From assembly GCF_037963835.1 (NCBI RefSeq), contig NZ_CP150145.1, forward strand, positions 6,076,001 through 6,140,000: DNA of 64,000 nt. The letters run 5' to 3'. Of the stretch, positions 39,990 to 47,375 are shown piece by piece (the first letter of the stretch is position 1; each line of letters opens with the position of its first letter). Under the pieces are notes generated by a model. The model was given only the letters and a program-made list of their open reading frames with translations, did not search any database and had not been told where the DNA came from. The stretch comes from Paenibacillus sp. FSL H8-0332 (lineage in GTDB: Bacteria; Bacillota; Bacilli; Paenibacillales; Paenibacillaceae). Position numbers and translations under genes: made by a program.

Positions 39990-40515
39990 TCAGCTCCTTT
40001 CGCAGTTGACCCAATCCGGCAGCTACCCTTGATTTGACCGTTCCGGAAGGGATCTCCAGCATCTCCCCGATCTCATCGTAGCTGTATCCGTAATAATGCT
40101 TCAGCAGCACAGCCATTCTGTGCGCAGAGGATAGACGCGACAAGGCGTCGAGCACTTCACTCCACTCCATATTCCGGCTCTCAAAGCTCCAGCGTAAACT
40201 GCGGTTCCCCTGCTCCTGCATCTGCCCTTCCCGCCACTGTGCCTCCCGGCTCCAGCGCCGCTTACGGTCAATGTACAACCGGCTGCCAATGGTAATCAGC
40301 CATGAAGAGAATGCCGAGGTCCCATTATAAGTCCCGATCTTCTCCATGCATCTGACCATCGTGTCCTGAGCAATCTCTTCCGCAAGCAAAGGGTCAAGTG
40401 TCGCTTTGATCAGATACTTGTACAGGAAGGGATAATGCTCCCGCAGCAGCACGGCCAGTGCAGCAGCGTCACCCTGCTGTGCCTGGCTGATCATCTCCAG
40501 CGTCCTGTCGCCCAT
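39973..40515 (-). CDS. sigY: ECF RNA polymerase sigma factor SigY
   Basis: A 180-residue ECF sigma factor, close to the 178 residues of B. subtilis SigY. Region 2 ('YKYLIKATLDPLLAEEIAQDTMVRCMEKI') and region 4 ('LLKHYYGYSYDEIGEMLEIPSGTVKSRV') are intact. It is followed in order by yxlC, yxlD, yxlE, yxlF and yxlG, the same order as B. subtilis. The ATG at 40515 has GGGGAGGGG just upstream. A SigY-type promoter precedes it, so it should be autoregulated. Known triggers in B. subtilis include nitrogen starvation; the trigger here is unknown. Confidence 0.92.
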   Translation of the reverse strand: MGDRTLEMISQAQQGDAAALAVLLREHYPFLYKYLIKATLDPLLAEEIAQDTMVRCMEKIGTYNGTSAFSSWLITIGSRLYIDRKRRWSREAQWREGQMQEQGNRSLRWSFESRNMEWSEVLDALSRLSSAHRMAVLLKHYYGYSYDEIGEMLEIPSGTVKSRVAAGLGQLRKELNEDEV

Positions 40516-40550
40516 AGCCCCTCCCCTTATCTCTTCTGTCACACCTGTAA

Positions 40551-40576
40551 TACGTCTATGTAATAGTTATCGTTCA
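40551..40576 (-). promoter_or_regulatory. SigY-type autoregulatory promoter
   Basis: TGAACG (40576-40571), 16 bp, CGTA (40554-40551). This matches the B. subtilis SigY promoter (TGAACG-N16-CGTC) in the -35, the spacing and three of four -10 bases. It lies 36 bp before the sigY start; the -35 begins on the stop codon of the small upstream ORF. Confidence 0.75.
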
Positions 40577-40780
40577 TTCCGAGTCAGAATTATTCTGCAG
40601 CTCCCACAGTCTGCGTCTCCATGGCTGAATAGCCCCCTTGCCTCCGGGAAAGCTCCAGAACAGCGTATATTTAGTATCACTCTTCCCGCCCAGATCATTC
40701 ACTTCATTCCGCTCCGCTATCAATGAATCATTCGCTTCCAATTCCCCGTAATCCAACTGACAATGCATATTATCCTTCAT
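40574..40780 (-). CDS. Small hypothetical protein upstream of sigY
   Basis: A 68-residue ORF with a good ribosome binding site (GGGGG, about 7 bases before the ATG at 40780). It is hydrophilic, with no membrane segment and no recognised domain; it ends 'WRRRLWELQNNSDSE'. Its stop codon is the first triplet of the SigY -35 element. It is not part of the B. subtilis operon that I know of. It could be a real small gene or chance. Confidence 0.45.
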   Translation of the reverse strand: MKDNMHCQLDYGELEANDSLIAERNEVNDLGGKSDTKYTLFWSFPGGKGAIQPWRRRLWELQNNSDSE

Positions 40781-40997
40781 TCTGCTTCCCCCAATAAAAT
40801 TCATATCTATAGGCAAAAAAAAGAACGCAAACCGGGATTATTCCACAGTCTGCGTGCTTCGCGAGGTAAATGTTACATTTAATTAACCATATTGTAACAA
40901 CCTGGCCCCGGCTTGTCTACCTCTAATTTCCCGGTTTGTGTCAAATCCGGCCAAAAGATGTCGTTACACGGCAAACGGAAACGGCTTTGGCGTCCTC

Positions 40998-41633
40998 TTA
41001 CATCGGGACATAAGGGTTGTGAAGCCTCTCATAGCCGATTGAGGTTCGCGGACCATGTCCGGGGAACACTCTCACTTCCTCATCCAGCCGGTAGAGCTTG
41101 CCGCGGATTGAGTCAATCAGATCCCGTTCTCTGCCGCCCGGAAGATCGGTACGTCCCACTCCCATTTTGAACAAGACATCACCGGCAAACAAATCATTCC
41201 CGCATAAAAAGCTAACGCTCCCCGGCGAATGTCCCGGCGTATGCATGACACTGAAAGAAAGGCCGAGCAGCTTCAGAGTCTGGCCTTCCGCCAGATCGTA
41301 CTCTGCCGGATCTGTGCTGATGGGAGGCGTAGTATCAGGCCACATCAAGGAGCCGTTCAGCTTCGGGCTGCCCAGCCACTCGCTCTCCAGCGGATGGATA
41401 TAGACCGGGCACTTCTTGGCTTTGCGGACCTCGTCCAGCCCGGCGATATGGTCGAAATGGGCATGCGTCAGCAGAATCGCTTCAATCTCCATTCCCTCAG
41501 CGCCGCGGAGAAGACCCGCAGGATTAGCGCCCGGATCAATGATGACACCGCGCTTCGGGTCTGCCCCCGTCAGAAGATAGGCGTTAGTCTGGAGTGCCCC
41601 CAGGTTATAAGAACGAATATTAAGCATCGGCAT
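40998..41633 (-). CDS. MBL-fold metallo-hydrolase (glyoxalase II-like)
   Basis: A 211-residue metallo-beta-lactamase-fold enzyme. The metal motif THAHFDH is intact, with later ligands H (HTPGHSPGS), D (FAGDVLF) and H (FPGHGP). It resembles YqgX-type hydroxyacylglutathione hydrolase-like proteins; in a bacillithiol-using organism a thioester of another thiol would be the substrate. Its ATG overlaps the stop of the thioredoxin-like gene (TAATG), and that gene overlaps dedA, so the three form one operon. Confidence 0.9.
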   Translation of the reverse strand: MPMLNIRSYNLGALQTNAYLLTGADPKRGVIIDPGANPAGLLRGAEGMEIEAILLTHAHFDHIAGLDEVRKAKKCPVYIHPLESEWLGSPKLNGSLMWPDTTPPISTDPAEYDLAEGQTLKLLGLSFSVMHTPGHSPGSVSFLCGNDLFAGDVLFKMGVGRTDLPGGRERDLIDSIRGKLYRLDEEVRVFPGHGPRTSIGYERLHNPYVPM

Positions 41634-42199
41634 TAGAATCCGGAGATCAGACTGCGCAGCTCTTTGACGATAACTGCGTGTGATTCCGTTCCTTCTCCGT
41701 AGGCTTGCCCCATAGCTTTGCGCACTTCGGTAATTTTGCTGTCATAGTCCGCTGCTTCGCGGTCAGGGTTCTCCCGTTTGAACTCTCTCATCAGGGTCTG
41801 CACATGCTCCGGACGCGGTCCCCACTGGCCCAGTTCATAACCTCCGGTATCCGCAAAAATCACGATCGGAACCGAACGTCCGCCCATGGTCAGGAAGTTG
41901 TCCATCAGGTCCAGATTCTCTTCCAGAATCATCACTTCCGTCTTGAAGCCCGCAGTCTCCAGAATCCGGAAGACTACCGGGACATTACGGACAACATCTC
42001 CGCACCAGTCGGCAGCCAGAATCAACACACGCAGATCATCCCGGTGATTCAGGCTCTCGAAATATTCGCGGTCACTCTCGTCTTCCCAGGTGAACTTCTC
42101 ATACCAGGCTTCAAAAGCCTGCTGGTTCTTCGTCATGGCCTCCACGAACTGGCGCGGAGTCAGGCCTTGGCCAAATTTAGATGCTACATTCTGCTTCAT
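41633..42199 (-). CDS. Thioredoxin family protein
   Basis: A 188-residue cytoplasmic protein of the thioredoxin-like group with a WCGD active-site stretch ('LILAADWCGDVVRNVPVVF'). Only one cysteine is present at the active site, so classic CXXC dithiol exchange is not possible; single-cysteine WCGD forms are common in this subgroup. The cis-proline loop is 'GRSVPIVIF'. It overlaps dedA by four bases and the MBL hydrolase by one. A role in thiol repair alongside that hydrolase is inferred. Confidence 0.85.
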   Translation of the reverse strand: MKQNVASKFGQGLTPRQFVEAMTKNQQAFEAWYEKFTWEDESDREYFESLNHRDDLRVLILAADWCGDVVRNVPVVFRILETAGFKTEVMILEENLDLMDNFLTMGGRSVPIVIFADTGGYELGQWGPRPEHVQTLMREFKRENPDREAADYDSKITEVRKAMGQAYGEGTESHAVIVKELRSLISGF

Positions 42200-42810
42200 A
42201 CTGCACTACCCTTCTTTTTGGATTTGTACCACTTGAACAGGAAATACAGAATAATTACCGCAATAGCGCCAAGAAGAATCTCATGAGTGTACTTGGCTGC
42301 GACCTCATCAATGGTCTTCCACTTGTCCCCGAGCGTATACCCCAGATAGACAAACAACGCGCTCCACGGAATGACTGCAAGGGTTGTCAGCATAGTGAAT
42401 TTGCCCAGCGGCATGCGGGAAATACCAGCCGGAACCGATATGGCATGGCGGACAACCGGGATAAAGCGGGCTGTGAAAATCACACCGGTCCCATACTTTT
42501 GAAACCATTCTTCGGAGTGGTCAATGTGCTTTTTGGAGATGAAAATGTACTTGCCGTACTTCTCCAGCACAGGCCTGCCGCCATAACGGCCAATCCAATA
42601 AACAAAGATCTGGGCGATCACTCCCCCGACGGTACCGAACAGCACCGCACCAAAAAAGTTAATATCGCCTTGTGAGACCAAATAGCCGCCGAAAGCCAGG
42701 ACAATCTCACTTGGGATGACTTCAATCATGAGGCCGATCATAATCCCGAAGTAGCCCAAAGACTGAATCCATTCAAACAATTGTGAAATGACATCAGATA
42801 TAAAGTGCAA
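42196..42810 (-). CDS. DedA family membrane protein
   Basis: A 204-residue multi-pass DedA (SNARE-associated/VTT) protein. The family motifs 'EVIPSEIVLAFGGYLVSQG' and 'FTARFIPVVRHAISVPAGISRM' are present. DedA proteins are linked to undecaprenyl-phosphate or phospholipid translocation and to proton-motive-force upkeep. A TTG start at 42810 is set by GGAGGAG seven bases upstream. It is the first gene of a three-gene operon. Confidence 0.92.
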   Translation of the reverse strand: MHFISDVISQLFEWIQSLGYFGIMIGLMIEVIPSEIVLAFGGYLVSQGDINFFGAVLFGTVGGVIAQIFVYWIGRYGGRPVLEKYGKYIFISKKHIDHSEEWFQKYGTGVIFTARFIPVVRHAISVPAGISRMPLGKFTMLTTLAVIPWSALFVYLGYTLGDKWKTIDEVAAKYTHEILLGAIAVIILYFLFKWYKSKKKGSAV

Positions 42811-42951
42811 TGCAGGTCTCCTCCCGTATGGCGTAATAGCGTGGTATTCTGCTGGCAGAACCCATCCGCTTAACCGCTCTATGTATCCAGCTTCTCCTAG
42901 CCTATTCTAGCATATGCAGGCTTACGACTTCTACATTAAGGAAAACAAGTG

Positions 42952-42991
42952 GAAACGGCTTTCTGACCTTTTAAAAGAAAGGGAACGTTTC
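42952..42991. repeat. Imperfect palindrome upstream of sdpR
   Basis: Two-step stem: GAAACG (42952-42957) with CGTTTC (42986-42991), and CTTTCT (42959-42964) with AGAAAG (42976-42981). It is followed by an AT-rich tail up to about 43050. It lies in the 258 bp divergent gap between dedA and sdpR. It looks like a dispersed palindromic element; no second copy is in the window. Confidence 0.4.
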
Positions 42992-43068
42992 GGCGAGAAA
43001 TAGAAGGATAATTTATAGCGTGAACCATATGTGAGTTTCTATATTGACAAAGATTGGAATCGGCGAAT

Positions 43069-43446
43069 ATGGAGTTGAATGAATCGTTCAAAGCGCTCGC
43101 TGACCCGACCCGAAGGCAAATTCTCCGGCTGCTGCGTGAAAAGGACCGGACGGCCGGGGAAATCGCCGATTTTTTCAATATGACAAAGCCCAGCATCTCT
43201 CAACACCTCAATGCGCTGAAGCACGCGGGGCTTGTGCAGGACGAACGTAACGGGCAATTCATCGTCTATTCGCTGGACTCCACGGTACTTGAAGAGGTGC
43301 TTGGCTGGTTCCTGGAATTGACGGGTACGGGCAAGGGCAGTACGGACAGCAAACCGGAAGCTCAGGCGGATGCTAGCCCAAAGGACTCAGGGTCCAAGGG
43401 GAAAAGTGACCCGCGTGCTATTAAAAATACGGAGGATGAAGATTGA
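43069..43446 (+). CDS. sdpR: ArsR-family autorepressor SdpR-like
   Basis: A 125-residue winged-helix repressor. The ArsR core is 'LNESFKALADPTRRQILRLLREKDRTAGEIADFFNMTKPSISQHLNALKHAGLVQDERNGQFIVYSL', very near B. subtilis SdpR, followed by a hydrophilic tail of about 45 residues not found there. No metal-binding cysteines are present. It overlaps the sdpI start (TGATG). In B. subtilis, SdpR represses sdpRI until SdpI sequesters it at the membrane. I start at the ATG (43069); a TTG five codons earlier is open but has no clear ribosome binding site. Confidence 0.88.
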   Translation: MELNESFKALADPTRRQILRLLREKDRTAGEIADFFNMTKPSISQHLNALKHAGLVQDERNGQFIVYSLDSTVLEEVLGWFLELTGTGKGSTDSKPEAQADASPKDSGSKGKSDPRAIKNTEDED

Positions 43447-44099
43447 TGGCGAATTTCAAATGGAAGTGGCAGGATACGCTGATTGTCATGCTGGGCTTGC
43501 TCTCCCTGGGTTATGCTCTGCTGAATTGCGGGAGTCTGCCGGATCAGCTTCCCGCCCAATTCAGTATTACCGGCAAGGTCAATACTTACTGGAGCAAGGG
43601 TTCAGTTATTGCCTTGTTCTCTTTTATGGGGTTGATTTTTCCGCTAACGATGCAGTTCATTCGCAATATTGATCCTAAGGGAGAGAATTACAATAAGTTC
43701 CCGGGCGCTTACAAAATGGTCCGTCTCACCGTTGCCGTCATCTGTGATGCCGCCCTTGTCCTGTCGGTCAGTTCCGGGCTGGATGAACATTTTGCCGCCG
43801 GAAAGTGGGCTACTGTAAGCCTGGGGCTGCTGCTGGCTGTAATCGGAAATTTCCTGCCGCAGATCAGGGATAATTATTTCACCGGAGTCCGCACGCCCTG
43901 GACGCTGCATGACCCAGCCGTATGGCGGAGAACCCACCGCTTCTCCGGAAGGATGTGGGTGATCGGCGGCCTGCTAATTGCACTGGCGGCCTTCATGCCC
44001 GCTACGCTATCGATCTGCATGATCATTACTGCTCTGGTAATCATGATTATTCTCCCTACTGTATACTCTTGGCTGATCTCACGGCGTGTTAAAGCCTGA
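43446..44099 (+). CDS. sdpI: SdpI family immunity/signalling membrane protein
   Basis: A 217-residue membrane protein with about six segments. The N-terminal DUF1648 part has 'SLPDQLPAQFSITGKVNTYWSK', and the SdpI part has 'NFLPQIRDNYFTGVRTPWTLHDPAVWRRTHRFSGR'. In B. subtilis, SdpI protects against the SdpC cannibalism toxin and captures SdpR. It is coupled to sdpR. No SdpC-like toxin gene is seen here. Confidence 0.9.
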   Translation: MANFKWKWQDTLIVMLGLLSLGYALLNCGSLPDQLPAQFSITGKVNTYWSKGSVIALFSFMGLIFPLTMQFIRNIDPKGENYNKFPGAYKMVRLTVAVICDAALVLSVSSGLDEHFAAGKWATVSLGLLLAVIGNFLPQIRDNYFTGVRTPWTLHDPAVWRRTHRFSGRMWVIGGLLIALAAFMPATLSICMIITALVIMIILPTVYSWLISRRVKA

Positions 44100-44101
44100 G
44101 A

Positions 44102-44240
44102 TTGGTCCGGGGATGGCTATGAACTGAGGCGCGGGTGATGGGCGGCAGCGGGCAGTCTAAATGCTCCCGCTGCTGCGGTCATTATGCTGATATGTTCACC
44201 GCAGCGGCGATCAAACTCCGAGCTCCATTCTAAAGTGCGT
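44102..44240. repeat. Hairpin-rich repeat-like block between sdpI and the O-antigen ligase-like gene
   Basis: Convergent gap with GC-rich complementary segments: CCGCTGCTGCGGTCAT around 44166 and ATGTTCACCGCAGCGG around 44190, plus GCAGCGGGCAG at 44145. The end 44192-44240 resembles 12188-12240 (TGTTCACCGCAG... then TAAGTGC.TCTTA). It may also terminate transcription from both sides, though no T-run is obvious. Confidence 0.4.
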
Positions 44241-44241
44241 C

Positions 44242-46884
44242 TTATCTATCGTTGAAGCTAAGAGCCGCTTGGGACTGTAAATGTATTAGCTGAAAGTAGA
44301 TCCCTTCGCTCTGCGGAAGTAGGGTGAAGTTGCGGTCATTGTGCTGCGGTCCTCTGTCCTGCTCCTTGGTGGTCAGCAGGCTGTACTGCCGCAGCAGCTC
44401 TAGCCCCGCCGCCGCGCTGTCCGCCGCTATACGTCTGTCTCCCTCTGCCAAGCTGCGTTCCCCCATCTCAAGCATTCCTTTTAAAGCGGCAAGCCTTCCC
44501 GCAGCATTAAAGTGATCCGTCTGTTGACTACGGCGAACCCAGTACAGCGCTTCCCCCGGATCACTGCCCCGCAGATAACGTGCCGCAAGCTCCCCATGCA
44601 GAGCAACATCCCCCTGAGAGAATGACAGGCTTCGCAACAACAGGTCAACCCCCTGCTTCTGTGGAAGCAGCCGCGATAAAGCAACCGCAGTCTGAGGCTC
44701 CCTCGGATTCCATCTCAGTGATTGCTGCAGCAGTGTAATTTGTACGGCAGGATCATTCTCTCTGACCGCCTGCTTGAATAGAGCAGCCCCCTTCATGGCC
44801 TGGAAGGAAAGGCCGCTGCACAGGAGGGTCAGCCCGCAGAGAACGCTGATTCCTGCGTATCCCCATAATCGGCGCGGCCGCTTCCTTCGCTGGCCGGCCG
44901 GCTTGCTGTGCTGCCAACGGGAGTCATACAGAGCTGGAGAGGCAGCCGTCCTAGCGGTCCGGCTGTTTGCTTCGGCAAGTGCCCAGGCGGGCAGCAGGAG
45001 CAGCAGCAGCCAGACCAGTCCATAGCTCCAGTCAAAATCGACTGCGCTATGCAGCAGGATCACGAACAGGGGCGGAAGCAGCCTTGGTGACGCCTTGAAT
45101 ACCAGTCCTCCTGCGGCCAGAAGCAGCAGGAGGACCGCAGCCAGACCCGCCATCCCGAGGTTCAGCAGGATGTCGAGGTAACCGCTGTGCACCTGGCTGC
45201 CCACATAGGGGCGGGACTGGGCGGCAAGGTACGTATGCCGCCAGGTCTCGCCCCCGCGCCCCAGCCAGGGCGCTTCTGCCGCGAGCTTCCAGGCGTCGCG
45301 GTAGAACAGTCCGCGCGCGTCGGCCGTCGGTGACGGCCCGGTGATCCGCGCGCGTACCAGCAGGAGGACGGCGCTGCCCGCCGCCGTCCAGGCCCCCGCC
45401 GCCAGCGCCAGCAGGGCGGCGCGGTGCTTGCCCGCCGCGCGGCTGACGCGGCGGTGCAGCCATAGGCCGGCCAGCCACGCGCCGGCCCAGAGCCCGGCCA
45501 GCAGCAGCAGGCCGGGCAGGGGCTCTGCCGCCAGCCCGGAGCGGGCCAGCTGGCGGTAGAGCAGCGCCGCCGCGGCAACGGGGGCGGCGCCGGTGATCAG
45601 AAGCGGCACGAACAGTTGCCGCTTCAGGAGAAGGGCTGCGGCACCGGCGGCAGCCGCAGCCAGCCATGCGCCACGCGACTCGCTGAGCAGCAGCGCGGCG
45701 GCGTACGGGAAGAGCGGCAGCAGGCGCGCCGCTGTCCGCATTAGCTCTGCGGTCCGGCGCCACGCGCGCTCCTCTCTGCCAGCTATAGCGGTCTCACCCG
45801 CGCTGCTTAGCGCTTCACCCTTCACTTCACCGCTGGCTATGTTCTCTTGCCCTGTCCGGCTTACCGTCCCACCCTCTGCTTCACTGCTGGCTATGTTCTC
45901 TTGCTCAGCTCTACTTACCTCTTCACCGTGCTCCTCCAGGCTTGCTGCTCCACGGGATGCTCCGCCCTCTTCCTCTGTGCCCTCTTCTCCGTTCACGGTT
46001 CCCGAAGGGCCCATCAGCTTGAAGCCGCTGGCGGCAGAGAATAACCTTTCCAGCAGAAACACAGCCATCACTGCGCCAAAGGCATTCGGATACTGGAGCA
46101 GTCCGGCCAGCCGGGCACCGGTAACACTGACCTCAGGTGACTGGCTGTAGGCTACCGCGTAGGGAAGCGGCAGCCCTCCGCATACCGCCAATAAGGCAGA
46201 CAGGCTGATCACGAGGCCAAGCAGATGCCAGACCGCGGCAAGAAGAGCTCCTCCCCGGCGCGTTCCTGCCGCAAGTACAGCGAAGAGAGCATAGCTGGCG
46301 TAGAATCCCCAGCGCAGCAATTCATTCCATGTTCCCTGCGAGGATAAGGGGCCACGGAAGGCATGAATTGCATATAGAATACAGATGACCATGCAGCAGC
46401 CCGGCAACAACCATACAATCGCTTTTAACCTCCTAACTCTGCTCACGCTGCCACCCAACACTCGCCCGCTCCCGGACACTGCCTCAACTGCTGCCCGCGT
46501 CGTCGCGGCCCTCCCGCCATGATATGTCACCAACCGCTTACTCCCGGCTAACCTCTCAGCTTCAGTTATTTCTCTCTTTACGGGACCTCCAGTATCTCCC
46601 TTCACGCCCCCTCCGGCCAGTGCCCGTACGGGCTCCGCCTTCCCTGCCAGCTTCCCCTTCAGCTTCAGCTTCCGCATTTCCCAGCTGGAGGCAGCATAGA
46701 GGACAAGCCCCCCTAAGGTAAGAACTCCGCACAGCGCATACCATCCAGTCAGGAAGAGGTACATTTCCCCTACAAAAAAGAATCCCCGCAGCATACAGGC
46801 CGCAACCCCCGCTGCTATCAGCGCCAAACCGCAACCCAGCGTGACCGCCATTCCCCCGTATTGCCGAAACCGATTGATCTGCAT
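44242..46884 (-). CDS. O-antigen ligase (WaaL/Wzy_C) family membrane protein with C-terminal TPR-like region
   Basis: An 880-residue multi-pass protein. About a dozen membrane segments carry the Wzy_C/O-antigen-ligase signature near 400-640 ('LLLSESRGAWLAAA', and 'VHSGYLDILLNLG' with the conserved HSGYL histidine). The last ~190 residues are soluble TPR-like helices ('AVQITLLQQSLRWNPREPQTAVALSRLL'). A hydrophilic insertion at about 300-370 holds two near-identical units (QENIAS.E..G). Relatives polymerise or ligate surface polysaccharide. The stretch 45200-45760 is clearly more GC-rich than its surroundings. An ATG preceded by AGGAATAGGAGA supports the start. It is a single gene with no other polysaccharide genes nearby. 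Confidence 0.78.
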   Translation of the reverse strand: MQINRFRQYGGMAVTLGCGLALIAAGVAACMLRGFFFVGEMYLFLTGWYALCGVLTLGGLVLYAASSWEMRKLKLKGKLAGKAEPVRALAGGGVKGDTGGPVKREITEAERLAGSKRLVTYHGGRAATTRAAVEAVSGSGRVLGGSVSRVRRLKAIVWLLPGCCMVICILYAIHAFRGPLSSQGTWNELLRWGFYASYALFAVLAAGTRRGGALLAAVWHLLGLVISLSALLAVCGGLPLPYAVAYSQSPEVSVTGARLAGLLQYPNAFGAVMAVFLLERLFSAASGFKLMGPSGTVNGEEGTEEEGGASRGAASLEEHGEEVSRAEQENIASSEAEGGTVSRTGQENIASGEVKGEALSSAGETAIAGREERAWRRTAELMRTAARLLPLFPYAAALLLSESRGAWLAAAAAGAAALLLKRQLFVPLLITGAAPVAAAALLYRQLARSGLAAEPLPGLLLLAGLWAGAWLAGLWLHRRVSRAAGKHRAALLALAAGAWTAAGSAVLLLVRARITGPSPTADARGLFYRDAWKLAAEAPWLGRGGETWRHTYLAAQSRPYVGSQVHSGYLDILLNLGMAGLAAVLLLLLAAGGLVFKASPRLLPPLFVILLHSAVDFDWSYGLVWLLLLLLPAWALAEANSRTARTAASPALYDSRWQHSKPAGQRRKRPRRLWGYAGISVLCGLTLLCSGLSFQAMKGAALFKQAVRENDPAVQITLLQQSLRWNPREPQTAVALSRLLPQKQGVDLLLRSLSFSQGDVALHGELAARYLRGSDPGEALYWVRRSQQTDHFNAAGRLAALKGMLEMGERSLAEGDRRIAADSAAAGLELLRQYSLLTTKEQDRGPQHNDRNFTLLPQSEGIYFQLIHLQSQAALSFNDR

Positions 46885-46981
46885 TCCTAAATCTCCTATT
46901 CCTCTTGTTGCCTACAGTCTTCCCATATCTATCGCAATGCAAAAGAAAATGGCTACATAAAACACACTTAAGTCTATGATT

Positions 46982-47036
46982 GGGGAAATAAACGCATAGG
47001 GGGAGATAAACGCATAAGGGAGAGATAACGCTTAAG
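46982..47036. repeat. Short degenerate tandem repeat
   Basis: Three tandem units near 46982, 47001 and 47021 resembling GGGARATAAACGCATA, the third reduced to GAGATAACGCTTA. Function unknown. Confidence 0.5.
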
Positions 47037-47134
47037 AGAAGGACTGGTAGTCAGGCAGGATAAGTCGACGTGACTTTTCAAAATGTTGCAAGTATTGCAG
47101 CTTTGATTCAGATATATCCGGGTGTCCAGATGGA

Positions 47135-47207
47135 TTGTTGCACAAAATATAAGAATAGTTCCATAAACCGGCTTAGGGGAGAGGAAATGCTGCATTTTGT
47201 GCAACAA
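47135..47207. repeat. 14-bp perfect inverted repeat
   Basis: TTGTTGCACAAAAT (47135-47148) and ATTTTGTGCAACAA (47194-47207), separated by 45 bp. A further near-match to the arm (CTGCTGCATTT) lies at 47239-47249. It could fold as a hairpin on either strand or be a dispersed repeat. Confidence 0.6.
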
Positions 47208-47315
47208 CCCCAACCAGAGGACGGCGTAATGACGAAACTGCTGCATTTGAGGCAGGATTTCAAATAGAATTTTAAATAGGATTTTAATTTGAGCATCCAA
47301 TTGAGCATTCACACA

Positions 47316-47350
47316 AAAAAACAGCCGCCCCCATAGGAAGCAGCCGTTCT
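47316..47350 (-). terminator. Terminator of the methyltransferase gene
   Basis: Minus-strand stem GCTGCTTCC/GGGGGCGGC (9 pairs, with G-U pairs) followed by TGTTTTTTT, 26 bp after the stop. Confidence 0.7.
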
Positions 47351-47375
47351 GTCACACACTGAACTATTAAGCTGG

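Larger units (their letters stand above)
46885..47315. other. Intergenic region with short repeats
   Basis: About 430 bp with no credible gene. At 46982-47036 a unit like GGGAGATAAACGCATA occurs about three times with small changes. At 47135-47148 and 47194-47207 lies a perfect 14-bp inverted repeat (see separate entry). I see no clear promoter for the downstream minus-strand gene. Confidence 0.5.

Noticed and set aside
41980..42020. Thioredoxin-like protein with only one active-site cysteine as a damaged gene
   Set aside because: A WCGD single-cysteine motif is common in this subgroup and the gene is otherwise intact, so it is not evidence of decay.
45047..45763. A 238-codon frame and others overlapping the O-antigen-ligase-like gene
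   Set aside because: The arginine/proline/alanine-rich composition is typical of an alternate frame in GC-rich DNA; the 880-codon frame has clear membrane and Wzy_C motifs.
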